Below are positions 8,797 through 17,773 of a stretch of 64,000 nucleotides of DNA, one piece after another. The notes below the pieces were generated by a model. The model was not told the DNA's origin and made no database searches. It was given only the letters and a program-made list of their open reading frames with translations. Made by a program: the position numbers and the translations under genes. Source of the stretch: Halovenus rubra (lineage in GTDB: Archaea > Halobacteriota > Halobacteria > Halobacteriales > Haloarculaceae); the NCBI RefSeq assembly GCF_026586665.1, contig NZ_JAODIY010000004.1:118120-182119 (forward strand), given 5' to 3'. Every line of letters begins with the position of its first letter. The stretch's first letter is position 1.

Positions 8797-10529
8797 ACGA
8801 CGAGATTGCGTCCTTGCTTGAGGAGTTTGCACTCTTACTTGACGCCAAAGGTGTCGACTACAAACCTCGGGCCTACGAGCGGGCTGCCGAGAGTATCCGA
8901 GACCACACAGTCGATATCGAGTCACTCGCGGCCGAAGGAAAGGGAGCGGTCGCGGAAATCGACGATGTGGGCGACGCCATTTCCGAAAAAGTCATCGAGT
9001 ACGTCGAGACTGGTGAAATTGCGGAACTGACTGAACTTCGTGCCGAACTGCCCGTCGAGATGCGGGCATTGACCCGGGTAGAGGGTGTTGGCCCCCGTAC
9101 GGTCGGACAGCTCTATGAGGAACTCGGCGTCCAGACACTCGATGACCTCGAAGCCGTCGCTGACGCCGGCGAGATTCAGGAGCTTACTGGATTCGGTGAG
9201 AAGACACAGGCGAACATCCTCGATGGAATCCCCTTCGCCCGAGAAGCACACCAGCGCCAACTTCTCGGTGAAGCTCGCCCCCGTGGCGAACGTATCCGTG
9301 CGTATCTTGCCGACCAGCCTGCGGTGGACCGCTGTGATCTTGCAGGCTCGATTCGCCGATGGAAACCGACTATCGGTGATGTCGACGTGCTTGTCGGCAG
9401 TGATGACCCCACGGCTGTTGTCGATGCGTTTACTACGTATCCTGAGGCAAACGACGTTATCGAGGCCGGGACGACGAAGGCGAGTATCAGAGATGATGCT
9501 GTCCGGGTCGATCTACGAGTCGTCGCGCCCGAAGAGTTCGGAGCGGCACTCCAATATTTCACGGGGAGCAAAGGCCATAATGTCGCTGTCCGGAACCGCG
9601 CCATTGACCGTGAATTGAAAGTAAACGAGTACGGTGCCTTCGACGTGTCTGGTCTCGACGAAGACGAACAGGACGACCAGCGTGCTGGCGAGGTGGTCGC
9701 AGGTGAGCGTGAGGCGAAGATGTACGAGGAACTCTCGATGGCGTGGGTCCAGCCTGAACTACGCGAGGACCGCGGAGAGGTCGAGGCCGCGGCGACCGAA
9801 GACCTTCCAGACCTCATCGAACCGGCTGACATCTGTGGCGATATCCACACACACAGTCAGTGGTCAGATGGGACGACCAGTATCGAGGAGATGGTTGCCA
9901 GTGCGAGCACGTTCGGCCACGAGTACGTCGCCATCACCGACCACGCCAGTGGCCCCGGTATTGTCGGTGGCGTGGGACTCGACGATGAGGAGATACGCGA
10001 GCAGATTACTGCCGTCCAAAACGCCGAGGAGGAAGTGCCAATCGAGGTGTTCTCTGGAATCGAGGCAAATATCGAGGCCGGCGGCGGTATCTCGGTCGGC
10101 GATGACGTGTTGAATGACCTCGATGTAGTCGTCGCTTCACCCCACTCAGAGCTTGACGGCGATGGCACAGACAGGCTTACCGAGGCAGCCCGCCATCCGG
10201 CAGTTGATGTAATCGGCCACCCAACGGGCAGAAAACTTAATCAGCGCGAGGGGATGGACATTGATATCAGCCATCTCGCCAGCGTCGCGGCGGACCACGA
10301 CACTGCCCTCGAAATTAACGCTAATCCTCACAGACTCGACCTGAGCGGACGACTCGTCCAGCGTGCCATCGACGCTGGCGCACCAATCGTTATCAACACC
10401 GACGCACACGCTCCAGCGAGTTACGACTACATTCGCTATGGAGTGCATACAGCGCGCCGCGGGTGGGCAGAGCCGGCGGACGTGTTGAACACTTGGTCCG
10501 CGTCCGACCTCCGGTCGTTTCTCTCATGA
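8793..10529 (+). CDS. polX: Family X DNA polymerase with C-terminal PHP domain (PolX)
   Basis: The start is taken at the ATG at 8793 (MNDEIASLLEEFALLLD), overlapping the upstream stop; 578 residues. The N-terminal lyase-like helical domain (1-80) is followed by helix-hairpin-helix segments (RVEGVGPRTVGQLYEELGV at 95-113; LTGFGEKTQANIL at 131-143). The nucleotidyltransferase motif is GSIRR (185-189) with GDVDVLV (195-201) carrying catalytic aspartates, and the linked strand VDLRVVAPEEFGAAL. The C-terminal PHP phosphoesterase begins near residue 344 with GDIHTHSQWSDG and AITDHASG, and includes HPTGRKLNQREG and NTDAHAP. This is the usual archaeal/bacterial PolX layout for base-excision gap filling with 3' end processing. 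Confidence 0.95.
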   Translation: MNDEIASLLEEFALLLDAKGVDYKPRAYERAAESIRDHTVDIESLAAEGKGAVAEIDDVGDAISEKVIEYVETGEIAELTELRAELPVEMRALTRVEGVGPRTVGQLYEELGVQTLDDLEAVADAGEIQELTGFGEKTQANILDGIPFAREAHQRQLLGEARPRGERIRAYLADQPAVDRCDLAGSIRRWKPTIGDVDVLVGSDDPTAVVDAFTTYPEANDVIEAGTTKASIRDDAVRVDLRVVAPEEFGAALQYFTGSKGHNVAVRNRAIDRELKVNEYGAFDVSGLDEDEQDDQRAGEVVAGEREAKMYEELSMAWVQPELREDRGEVEAAATEDLPDLIEPADICGDIHTHSQWSDGTTSIEEMVASASTFGHEYVAITDHASGPGIVGGVGLDDEEIREQITAVQNAEEEVPIEVFSGIEANIEAGGGISVGDDVLNDLDVVVASPHSELDGDGTDRLTEAARHPAVDVIGHPTGRKLNQREGMDIDISHLASVAADHDTALEINANPHRLDLSGRLVQRAIDAGAPIVINTDAHAPASYDYIRYGVHTARRGWAEPADVLNTWSASDLRSFLS

Positions 10530-10984
10530 CACGCCTGCTGACCGACACAATGCTCGGTGGACTCACGACGTACCTGCGGATGTGTGGCTACGACACGGTT
10601 TACGCGCTAGATGTGGGTCTCGAAGCAAGCGACGCAGTCCGGACGTACGCAACTGCACAACATCGACAGCTGCTGACGCGTAACCGTGAGCTTGCAGGCC
10701 GGACAGATAATGCGCTTTTGCTTGAATCCCGGGACACAGAAACGATGCTCTCGACACTGTGGGACGAAGGATTCGAGTTACGGCTGTCTTCTTCTCCAGA
10801 ACGATGTGGCACCTGTAATGGAACAGTCACGCGCGTCGAGTCGGACGCCAGAACGCCGGCGTACGCACCGGCACCACATTCAATTGCGGTATGGGTGTGT
10901 CAGGACTGTGGACAGTACTTCTGGAAGGGAAGTCACTGGGATGATGTCGCCGAGACGCTTGAGGCGGTTCGAGAGAATCCATAA
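10526..10984 (+). CDS. Mut7-C RNase domain protein (PIN-like fold with zinc ribbon)
   Basis: The start is the ATG at 10526, overlapping the polX stop (ATGA); 152 residues. The N-terminal half, MTRLLTDTMLGGLTTYLRMCGYDT, is the Mut7-C signature (a conserved D followed by 'LGGLxxYLRxxGYDT'), with RQLLTRNREL and the acidic loop following. The C-terminal half has a zinc ribbon with CGTC and CQDC knuckles, ending in GQYFWKGSHWDD. Mut7-C proteins have a PIN-like nuclease fold, and related proteins act as RNases. Tight coupling to PolX suggests a shared nucleic-acid repair or quality-control role; that is inference. Confidence 0.9.
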   Translation: MTRLLTDTMLGGLTTYLRMCGYDTVYALDVGLEASDAVRTYATAQHRQLLTRNRELAGRTDNALLLESRDTETMLSTLWDEGFELRLSSSPERCGTCNGTVTRVESDARTPAYAPAPHSIAVWVCQDCGQYFWKGSHWDDVAETLEAVRENP

Positions 10985-11018
10985 TGGGGATAACCCCTCT
11001 GGGAGTAAGAGCAACTAC

Positions 11019-11498
11019 ATGACACTCTCAGATGAGGCACGTACGCGTGTTGAGGATCTTATCGAGTTACAGCCGACGAAAAATGCCGACCTACAGGAGC
11101 GCTGGGGTCTAGAAAGTGGGAGTGAGGTCCACAGCTACCTCGAATCAGAACTTAGCGACTACTATTACCGCAACGAAAACAGCCTCATCTGTGCGACGCC
11201 GGCGGCTGTGGAGTTGGCTGGTGATGGTGAGTCAAGCGATGGGGGCCAGACCGTCCGCGGAACGCCCCTACAAGCCACAATCGTCGATGTACTCCCTGAG
11301 CCTGAGTCGGAGCCACAGAGTGTTGTTGCGACGTTACATGATGTCGAGGAGGATATCGACACCGACGTCGACGACGTACGCTCAGCACTTCATATGCTCT
11401 CAGACAAGGGTGTCGTCGAGCGTGTCCGAACGACAGTCCCAACGTTTCGTCTTACGCTTGACCGCGACATGCTTGGAATCGAAACCGACGACGAGTAA
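11019..11498 (+). CDS. DUF5797 family protein (winged-helix-like)
   Basis: The start is the ATG at 11019 (MTLSDEARTRVEDLIELQP), 34 bp after the Mut7-C stop; 159 residues. The N-terminal helical part (KNADLQERWGLESGSEVHSYLESELSDYYYRNENSLI) reads like a small winged helix, followed by a short link and a second helical block (HDVEEDIDTDVDDVRSALHMLSDKGVVERV) that also looks like a winged-helix recognition unit. I recognise it as haloarchaeal DUF5797, without known function; DNA binding or transcription control is plausible from the shape alone. It closes the co-oriented run archease-DUF5788-polX-Mut7-C, and tRNA-His follows about 108 bp downstream. Confidence 0.82.
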   Translation: MTLSDEARTRVEDLIELQPTKNADLQERWGLESGSEVHSYLESELSDYYYRNENSLICATPAAVELAGDGESSDGGQTVRGTPLQATIVDVLPEPESEPQSVVATLHDVEEDIDTDVDDVRSALHMLSDKGVVERVRTTVPTFRLTLDRDMLGIETDDE

Positions 11499-11606
11499 CG
11501 AACGTTGGCGTTTTTCAGAAGAGTGTCCCTGTCTTGCGATACCATCCGTCAGCGTCGATAAGATTCGTAACGTATATTTGTATATCTCATCTACACCAAA
11601 TTACGT

Positions 11607-11678
11607 GTCCGGGCTGGGGTAGTGGTATCCTTTGGCCTTGTGGTGGCCAAGACGTGGGTTCAATTCCCGCGCCTGGAC
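11607..11678 (+). tRNA. tRNA-His (anticodon GTG), with encoded G-1
   Basis: A full cloverleaf can be folded. The acceptor stem is TCCGGGC (11608-11614) with GCCTGGA (11671-11677). The anticodon stem is TGGCC/GGCCA with loop TTGTGGT, giving anticodon GTG. The T arm is GTGGG-TTCAATT-CCCGC. A G at 11607 lies opposite the discriminator C at 11678, matching the G-1:C73 identity pair of histidine tRNA, here genomically encoded. No intron is seen and CCA is not encoded. A TATA-like stretch, about 11571-11583 (ACGTATATTTGTA), lies upstream at the usual distance. Confidence 0.95.
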
Positions 11679-11856
11679 CTTCCTGCGACGAACGACCACG
11701 CGACTGTTCTCGGTATACCAAAAATTTGCACAGTGATGGTGTCGTGATTATGTCGTTCGTGACGCTGTAGTACGGCTACCTCGACGGCGATACGTAACAC
11801 TCTATTTGAACCACGTGGTACTCTATCTGTTGTCGGCATTGCTAGTGCTTACCGTC

Positions 11857-12150
11857 TCAGTTGTCCGTTGATACCGGTTCGCCATTTTCAATCTGCCACT
11901 CGATTTCGACTTCAAACTCAGCCTCGTCGTCGGTTTCCTCGTACTCGACTTCCAACTCGAACTGTTCTGGCACTGCCACCGTGAACCCATCTTCTCCGTC
12001 AATCTCGATTTTCCCTGCTTCCACACTATCGGCGACTTCGTGGAGGACCTCTGCCCCATCTGCCCGACTCATCACTTTCTCACCTTCGCGCTCCGTCTCA
12101 TCATCGGTTGATGCCGATTCTGCTTTGGCTTCCTGGCTGTTGTTTGCCAT
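11857..12150 (-). CDS. Amphi-Trp domain-containing protein
   Basis: 97 residues from the ATG at 12150. An acidic, disordered N-terminal 26 residues lead into the domain: VMSRADGAEVLHEVADSVEAGKIEIDGEDGFTVAVPEQFELEVEYEET with a final EFEVEIEWQIEN. The alternating hydrophobic pattern in the last strands and the single tryptophan near the end fit the small amphi-Trp family found in haloarchaea and some bacteria. Its function is unknown. It stands alone between tRNA-His and the divergent nuclease gene. About 170 bp between the tRNA and this gene's stop show no other feature I can support. Confidence 0.85.
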   Translation of the reverse strand: MANNSQEAKAESASTDDETEREGEKVMSRADGAEVLHEVADSVEAGKIEIDGEDGFTVAVPEQFELEVEYEETDDEAEFEVEIEWQIENGEPVSTDN

Positions 12151-12364
12151 ACGGGGCCTACAAACGCTGCCAGTAAAATAACATGGGCACTGTCTCTGTC
12201 AACCTGTGTGGCAGTCGCTATCACTGTACTCGAAACACACTGAGTTAGGTATCGCGAGACGCCGACGTCGGCGCTTCTCATCTGTAAGTCGGCCAATATG
12301 GGACGCCTTCACCCACACGCTACGACCCGAAACCGTTAGTACTGTTCATGCCTCAATCACTCGG

Positions 12365-13126
12365 GTGTACGTCGAGAACTGCTTCCTCGGGGCAAAGAGC
12401 ATCGGCCGGACCATCGAACAGCGACTTTGGGAGCAGGGTATCACCCACTGGGAGGGGTTCGAGCCAGCCTGTGAGGGCATTGGCCCAACCCGTGCCGAGC
12501 GTATCGAGTCGTTCATCGAAGCGGGTGAACGCGCGCTTGACAACGGAAGGCCTGAGTTTTTCGCCCAACGGTTTCCGAGTGACTGTCGGTGGCGACTGTA
12601 CGAATCGTTCCGCGAGCAGGCGTGTTTTTTCGATATCGAAACGACTGGGCTTGACCATCGAACGAGTGTCGTAACGACCGTTACACTCCATCAAAACGGT
12701 GAGACGAAAACGCTCGTCCGGGGAGACAACTTGACCAGTGAGAACCTCCAAGCGGCCTTCGAAGCGGCTGGGTTGTTGGTAACGTTCAACGGCGCGCGCT
12801 TCGACATTCCGTTTCTTGAATCGAGCTTTGACTGTTCGCTTGACCACCCACACATCGACCTCATGCCGACTGCCCGGAAAGTCGGGCTCTCGGGTGGGTT
12901 GAGCGAGGTCGAACAGGAGTTGGGCATTTCACGAGAACTGCCCGATGTGGACGGCCGTGAGGCAGTTCGGCTGTGGCATGAACACGAACGCGGCGTCGAC
13001 GGCGCACTCGAACGACTCATCGACTACAATCAGGAAGATACAGTGAACATGGTCCCAGTTCTCGAATCAATCGTCGAGGAACTCGATAATCAGCTCTTCC
13101 CCGATGGGCAAGAATCGCGACACTAA
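12365..13126 (+). CDS. RNase H-fold 3'-5' exonuclease-like protein (YprB-type)
   Basis: The frame is open from 12206, but conservation-like sequence begins at the GTG at 12365 (VYVENCFLGAKSIGRTIEQRLWEQGITHWEGFE), so I place the start there; about 253 residues. A helix-hairpin-helix-like segment (CEGIGPTRAERIESFI) precedes the nuclease domain. DEDD-type motifs are visible: CFFDIETTGLDH (Exo I, DxE), TFNGARFDIPFLE (Exo II, NxxxFD) and a late YNQEDTVNM (Exo III, with D). It is a soluble nuclease probably acting on DNA or RNA ends; the substrate is unknown. Its stop overlaps the stop of the convergent MBL gene. A GC palindrome (12261-12272) lies upstream. Confidence 0.82.
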   Translation: MYVENCFLGAKSIGRTIEQRLWEQGITHWEGFEPACEGIGPTRAERIESFIEAGERALDNGRPEFFAQRFPSDCRWRLYESFREQACFFDIETTGLDHRTSVVTTVTLHQNGETKTLVRGDNLTSENLQAAFEAAGLLVTFNGARFDIPFLESSFDCSLDHPHIDLMPTARKVGLSGGLSEVEQELGISRELPDVDGREAVRLWHEHERGVDGALERLIDYNQEDTVNMVPVLESIVEELDNQLFPDGQESRH

Positions 13127-14121
13127 TCGTGACACAGCGGCCAACGCTCATCATCGCGCGTGGCTAATCGTTTTGCAGTCTCATCTGTAAGGCGATACTC
13201 TGTTTGCTCGGAGACGATACAGCCTTGCTGTTCAAGATGTTCGAGGTGGGCGTAGGATTCGCCGGGACCGTGGAGGATATGGATATGTTCTAGCTCACCG
13301 AATAGGTCATCGCTAACCGTCCACGTGTCACATGGGCCGAGTCGGCGAAGCGCATCAAGGACGCGATATGACCGCTCCTCGTGATGGTCAATAATAACGT
13401 TTGCCCGCTCAGTTGGGTCCGCAATACGGTCCCGGTGCCCCGGCCAGGCCCGGTCGTACTCTGCTGTCACAATTGATTGGAGCGTGTCGATATACTGTGC
13501 AAGCGGGTCGTCAACCCGAACGTCGGCGCCACCGACGTTTGGCGTATACTTCGGAAGCAGTGCGTCGCTACTGAGCACGTCACTGTTGTCGCTTCCATCG
13601 TCAAGTTCGAACAGACAAAGTCCAGCGGTATGGCCGGGGGCGTGAACAACGCGGATGGTATACTCGTTAATCGAAAACGTGTCGCCGTCTTCAATAGCAG
13701 TTACTTCTGGTGGGTTGTCTCTCCACGCGTAACTATCCAGTACGTCGGTGACTGTCTCTTTTTTTTCTTCGGGCATCCCCCATTGGTCGAAATAGCGCAT
13801 TTGCAAGTCTGTGAGTTCATCCCAGGCAGCTGTCTCCCCTCTAACAAGGTCGGCATCGGCCTTGTGGACGAATACGTCTGCCCCGCTTTCTTCTTGAATT
13901 GGGCCAGCGAGTCCACGGTGGTCTCCATGCCAGTGGCTCAGGAAGACCCGATCGATATCTTCGATAGCAACACCGTGGCTCGCAAGCTGTTGTTCCAGTT
14001 GGTCGTGGGTTCCCGGAAGGCGGTCGCCCGTATCGACCAGTACAGTGTCAGGCCCGTCCGCAAAGAGGTAAGCATTGTTGTTACCCTCAAACGTTCTGTT
14101 CGAGAGCGCGAGACACTCCAT
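13123..14121 (-). CDS. MBL-fold metallo-hydrolase
   Basis: 332 residues from the ATG at 14121. The metallo-beta-lactamase metal motif is LSHWHGDHRG (about residues 61-70), with upstream VLVDTG, downstream HAPGHTAG and a late WPGHRD, giving the full set of metal ligands. The C-terminal about 90 residues (VIIDHHEERSYRVLDALRRLG onward) form a winged-helix-like tail, as in LACTB2-type and glyoxalase-II-like hydrolases. The substrate is unknown; hydrolysis of a thioester or nucleic acid is possible. The gene is convergent with the exonuclease-like gene and the two stop codons overlap at 13123-13126. Confidence 0.9.
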   Translation of the reverse strand: MECLALSNRTFEGNNNAYLFADGPDTVLVDTGDRLPGTHDQLEQQLASHGVAIEDIDRVFLSHWHGDHRGLAGPIQEESGADVFVHKADADLVRGETAAWDELTDLQMRYFDQWGMPEEKKETVTDVLDSYAWRDNPPEVTAIEDGDTFSINEYTIRVVHAPGHTAGLCLFELDDGSDNSDVLSSDALLPKYTPNVGGADVRVDDPLAQYIDTLQSIVTAEYDRAWPGHRDRIADPTERANVIIDHHEERSYRVLDALRRLGPCDTWTVSDDLFGELEHIHILHGPGESYAHLEHLEQQGCIVSEQTEYRLTDETAKRLATRDDERWPLCHD

Positions 14122-14360
14122 ATAGCGGCTTTGGCGGGCCCTGCAAAAAACATCGCGTTCTCATCACGGGCGTCTGTTGTCTGTCTGACGCACGTCAGCC
14201 AGCAGTCTGCCGCAGTTTTATTATTGACATCTTGGAAGATATAACACTGGTCTCCCTCAGCAAAAGGGAAAACGTGTGACACTACGAGCGGAGATCAGGT
14301 GCCATTTTCCTGGCACGATTCAACCGTTGTTGATTACTTCCTCGCTGAAAAGAGTCATAT

Positions 14361-14942
14361 ATGCCTCCACAACCACATGTTGCTGCACTCTGTGGAAGTC
14401 TCAGAGATGGTAGCTATACACGTATTGCACTTGGCCACGCTCTCGACGAGGCCGAGGAACACGGTGCATCGACTGAACTGCTTGATCTCAGAGAGTACCA
14501 CCTACCAGTATTCGACCCTAATGCTGAAGAAATCTCGGACGCAGAGCGGCTCCGCTCCGAGTTACGCACGGCTGACTCGGTTATTCTTGGGTCGCCGATG
14601 TATCATGGCTCCTACGCGGCACCGTTGAAAAATGCGCTTGATTACTGTGGATTCGATGAGTTCGAAGACACGACGGTCGGACTCCTCGGCGTCGCCGGTG
14701 GAAGCTTTCCAACCGGGACACTCGACCACCTGCGTACAGTCAGTCGTGCAGTCAACGCCTGGGTGCTCCCACATCAGGCAGCCATCCCCTCGGCATCATC
14801 ACAGTTTGAAGATGGCGATTTTGTCGACGAGGCCCTCGAAGAGCGAACGAGACTGCTCGGACAGCGGGCTGTCGAATACGCACAAATCGAGCCTGAACTT
14901 CCGTCGTTCGAGAGTACACAGAACGTCGGTGGGGACGACTGA
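14361..14942 (+). CDS. NADPH-dependent FMN reductase family protein
   Basis: 193 residues from the ATG at 14361. The flavodoxin-like fold shows an FMN phosphate loop GSLRDGSYTR near the N-terminus, the second motif LLDLREYHLPVFD, and the diagnostic GSPMYHGSYAAPLKNALDYC near residues 75-94. GVAGGSFPTGTLDHLR follows as the flavin/NADPH contact region. This family reduces FMN, quinones or azo compounds with NAD(P)H. It is convergent with the MMPL exporter gene, leaving only 3 bp between stops. A small inverted repeat TGCCA/TGGCA (about 14300-14316) lies in the 240-bp upstream region. Confidence 0.9.
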   Translation: MPPQPHVAALCGSLRDGSYTRIALGHALDEAEEHGASTELLDLREYHLPVFDPNAEEISDAERLRSELRTADSVILGSPMYHGSYAAPLKNALDYCGFDEFEDTTVGLLGVAGGSFPTGTLDHLRTVSRAVNAWVLPHQAAIPSASSQFEDGDFVDEALEERTRLLGQRAVEYAQIEPELPSFESTQNVGGDD

Positions 14943-14945
14943 CAG

Positions 14946-17549
14946 TTACCGACCGTCTAACTGCTCGGCAAGTCGCTCGCGGAGGATGAATAGGCTAGGG
15001 AGTACTGTCATGACTGAGAGGAACGCGAAGATGATAGCCGCGGCAGTGACTGTTCCGAACCGTCGAAGCGGTGGCGAAAGCGAGAGCGCGAGGACGCCAA
15101 ACCCTGCTGCGGTTGTCGCAGCACTGGCTAGCAACGCACCACCGGTTCCGGTGAGCGTGGCCTCCAGTGCGCTCTCGACTGTGTCTCGCTGTTCGCGTTC
15201 TGCGACAAATCGCTCTCCGGCGTGGATGCTGTAATCGACGCCTAGACCGATTGCGAGGCTGGTGATGACAGCAGTCTCACTGTTAAATGGGATACCAAGG
15301 ACTGCCATCACACCCAGTAACCATGTGAGCGCGATGACAACTGGAATCACGACGATAATACCCTGTGTCGGTGAGCGGTATCGCACCCAAAAGAGAACAG
15401 TCAGAAAAACAAGAATAACGAGTAGCGTCACGACAAATGCCTCGATGAGCGTTTCCAGCAACGCATCCTGCAAGACCGCTTCTGTTACGGTGTTCCCTGT
15501 TGGCACTGCAGTTAGCGTCACGCCCGTTGCGCCACGCTCAATCTGGGTAGCAAACGCCTCAGTGTCTTCGGCAATTTTTTGGGCTGATTTGTCACTTTCG
15601 ATGCTGAGTCGGAGCCTCGCTGAGGTTACTTCGCCGTTCGTACGACTTAGCACATCTGAGGCGGCGGCCGAGTCGGCGGCGAACAGTTGTGCGTAGACGG
15701 AGTCGATATTCTCATCCGGGAGGCCATCACCGTTCGTATCTGCCTCGGCGACAGTCGTAGCGAAGGTTTTGTTCTCTTCTGCAACAGCCCGGATTACGGT
15801 GTGTGGTCCTTCGACGGCGGCGACACCGTCCGGTCTGGGTAGAATGACGCTGTTTTCATCGACGTTTGCAGTTGCCTCGTCGACAGCGGTGAGCATTTCT
15901 CCTGATGCGACATCTTCCCGTAACAGTATCGTCGACCGGCCACTTGAATCCCGAAGCTGGAAGTTCTGGCTCAGGTATTCGAACTCGTCGCTGATAGTGT
16001 AGGTACCGGGTTCTAGCGGGCCGGGCAGATACTCGGTCCACTCTGGTGCGTCCTGTGGGATGAAATCAGCTTGGTTAAACTCGGTGTCGATGGTCGTGGC
16101 TCCGTAGACACCGCCCGTCGTCAACAACAGCGCAATCACGAGCACAACAACCGGTGCCCGCGATGTTACTGAAGACAGCCCAGCAAGAATCGTGTTCGTG
16201 CTGCCACCGGACGAGCCGAAGGCGGGTTTGTCCCGAGAGCGGCCAAACCGCCCTTCAAGTAGCCCATCGACCTCAACTTTCAGCGCAGGCATGAGACAAC
16301 CGAAGGCAACGAACGTCGCAAAGATGCCGCCGGAACTCACAATAGCGAAGTCTTGGATTGCGGGGAGCGGACTCACAACGTTCGAGAGAAAGCCAACGCC
16401 TGTCGAAAACGTGGCGGCCACGAGTGCAAGAATAACAGTTCCAAGGCCAACTGTCATCGCGCCGCGAATTGTGGCTGCACTGTTGGCTGTCTCCGTTGCT
16501 GGTGTCTGTGTCGGACTGTTGTCTACAGTGATGTCGAGTGACCCTTGTCTCGCCTCTCGGTAACGCATCACAACGTGGACCGCGTAGTCGATAGAGAGTC
16601 CGATAAGCAAGAATGGAACTGCGATAAGGATGACGTTCATCGGGATTGCGAGCCATCCCATAATTCCCTGAAGCCACACCAGCACGACGGCGATACAGAC
16701 AATCGCGAGGAGGATATCAGTGATATCCCGGTAAGACACACCCAACACAAACAGGATAAGGACGAGTGCAAAGGGTGTGATGATTGTGAAACTATCACCG
16801 GTTGCATTCGAGGACGCTTCGTCCAAGACGCCTTGGCCGAAGACGAACCCGTTACCGGACCGCTGTTCGACGAGTTCATCGATTGCTACTTGGGCATCGT
16901 ACGCTGCCAGTGGCTCCTCATCCTCGCTGGTCGTATCGACTTGCCTAACAAGCGAAAGCCGTGCCGGGGAACTCGTCTCGCCCGGGACGTATCCCTGAGG
17001 GAGAAACGCGTATGGGTCCACATCACTGGGTACCTGTGTGGACCCATCTGGATCGAGTAACTGTTCCAATAAGTCATCGACTTCTTGGGCGCTCAGTGCT
17101 TCGAGTGCTTGTTGTTGCTCTTCGAGCGAGGGCTGTGTCGACGGGGCTTGGCCCTGTGTTGTCGAGTACACTGCTGCTGTTCCGACGAGATTTTCGAGGC
17201 CGACAACTCCCTGCTCGGACAGCGTTGAGTCGATTGACTCGTCTGCCCGGAGCTCCGTCTGTATCTGTAACCCAGTCAGCAGAGAGTCCCGAGTTAGTAC
17301 GTCTCCGCCTTCCTCTCTGATGATTACTTGTGAGACGATGCTGTTGTCACTGGCGTAGTTAGCATCGATGAAGTCTGCGGCGTCGAATTCAGCCGAGTCG
17401 ACTTCGAACTCACCAACTCCGGCGTCTCCGGCATCTCCCATTCCAATACCAACGCCGACAACCACCGTCGTCAGCAACACGAGCGCGATAACTGCTTTGC
17501 TATGGGTACTCACCCACTCTGCGTATCGTTTCGAGTAGCCCCCGTTCAT
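14946..17549 (-). CDS. MMPL/RND family transporter
   Basis: 867 residues. One N-terminal membrane helix is followed by an extracellular domain (about 40-250), five to six helices (FALVLILFVLGVSYRDITDILLA onward, with GLSIDYAVHVVMRYREAR), then a second copy: helix, extracellular domain (about 480-690) and a final helix block containing GLGVDYSIHAGERFVAERE. The repeated 'GLSIDYAVH/GLGVDYSIH' motifs at the core of helix 4 and its equivalent are the RND/MMPL proton-coupling segments. It is a large exporter of lipids or hydrophobic compounds, or a sterol-sensing-like transporter; cargo unknown. The start is the ATG at 17549. The 224 bp upstream, to the aroA stop, is AT-rich and holds nothing else I can name. 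Confidence 0.9.
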   Translation of the reverse strand: MNGGYSKRYAEWVSTHSKAVIALVLLTTVVVGVGIGMGDAGDAGVGEFEVDSAEFDAADFIDANYASDNSIVSQVIIREEGGDVLTRDSLLTGLQIQTELRADESIDSTLSEQGVVGLENLVGTAAVYSTTQGQAPSTQPSLEEQQQALEALSAQEVDDLLEQLLDPDGSTQVPSDVDPYAFLPQGYVPGETSSPARLSLVRQVDTTSEDEEPLAAYDAQVAIDELVEQRSGNGFVFGQGVLDEASSNATGDSFTIITPFALVLILFVLGVSYRDITDILLAIVCIAVVLVWLQGIMGWLAIPMNVILIAVPFLLIGLSIDYAVHVVMRYREARQGSLDITVDNSPTQTPATETANSAATIRGAMTVGLGTVILALVAATFSTGVGFLSNVVSPLPAIQDFAIVSSGGIFATFVAFGCLMPALKVEVDGLLEGRFGRSRDKPAFGSSGGSTNTILAGLSSVTSRAPVVVLVIALLLTTGGVYGATTIDTEFNQADFIPQDAPEWTEYLPGPLEPGTYTISDEFEYLSQNFQLRDSSGRSTILLREDVASGEMLTAVDEATANVDENSVILPRPDGVAAVEGPHTVIRAVAEENKTFATTVAEADTNGDGLPDENIDSVYAQLFAADSAAASDVLSRTNGEVTSARLRLSIESDKSAQKIAEDTEAFATQIERGATGVTLTAVPTGNTVTEAVLQDALLETLIEAFVVTLLVILVFLTVLFWVRYRSPTQGIIVVIPVVIALTWLLGVMAVLGIPFNSETAVITSLAIGLGVDYSIHAGERFVAEREQRDTVESALEATLTGTGGALLASAATTAAGFGVLALSLSPPLRRFGTVTAAAIIFAFLSVMTVLPSLFILRERLAEQLDGR

Positions 17550-17773
17550 ATGGCGACAGCCTCACTGCTTGCAGGACAGCTATCTGCAGTTTTGGTTGTG
17601 TGTGGTATTCTCTTTTCTCTCATATCCTGCTTATCAACTGGAGTAAGTAAATAACCACTGGCCAATCCCGATTTGATAAATATTTGAACATTTCAGCAGA
17701 CGGCTACACGTCGGAAAATTATTCAATACTGATATATTGATTCACTACTGTGCTGGAGTAGCAGTGTTTTTTC

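Noticed and set aside
11534-11770. Plus-strand frame running through tRNA-His
   Set aside because: It reads through a clear tRNA cloverleaf and has no protein-like composition.
12261-12272. Perfect 12-bp palindrome GCCGACGTCGGC
   Set aside because: It could be a site or terminator, but it stands alone with no T-run, no second copy nearby and uncertain position relative to the exonuclease promoter.
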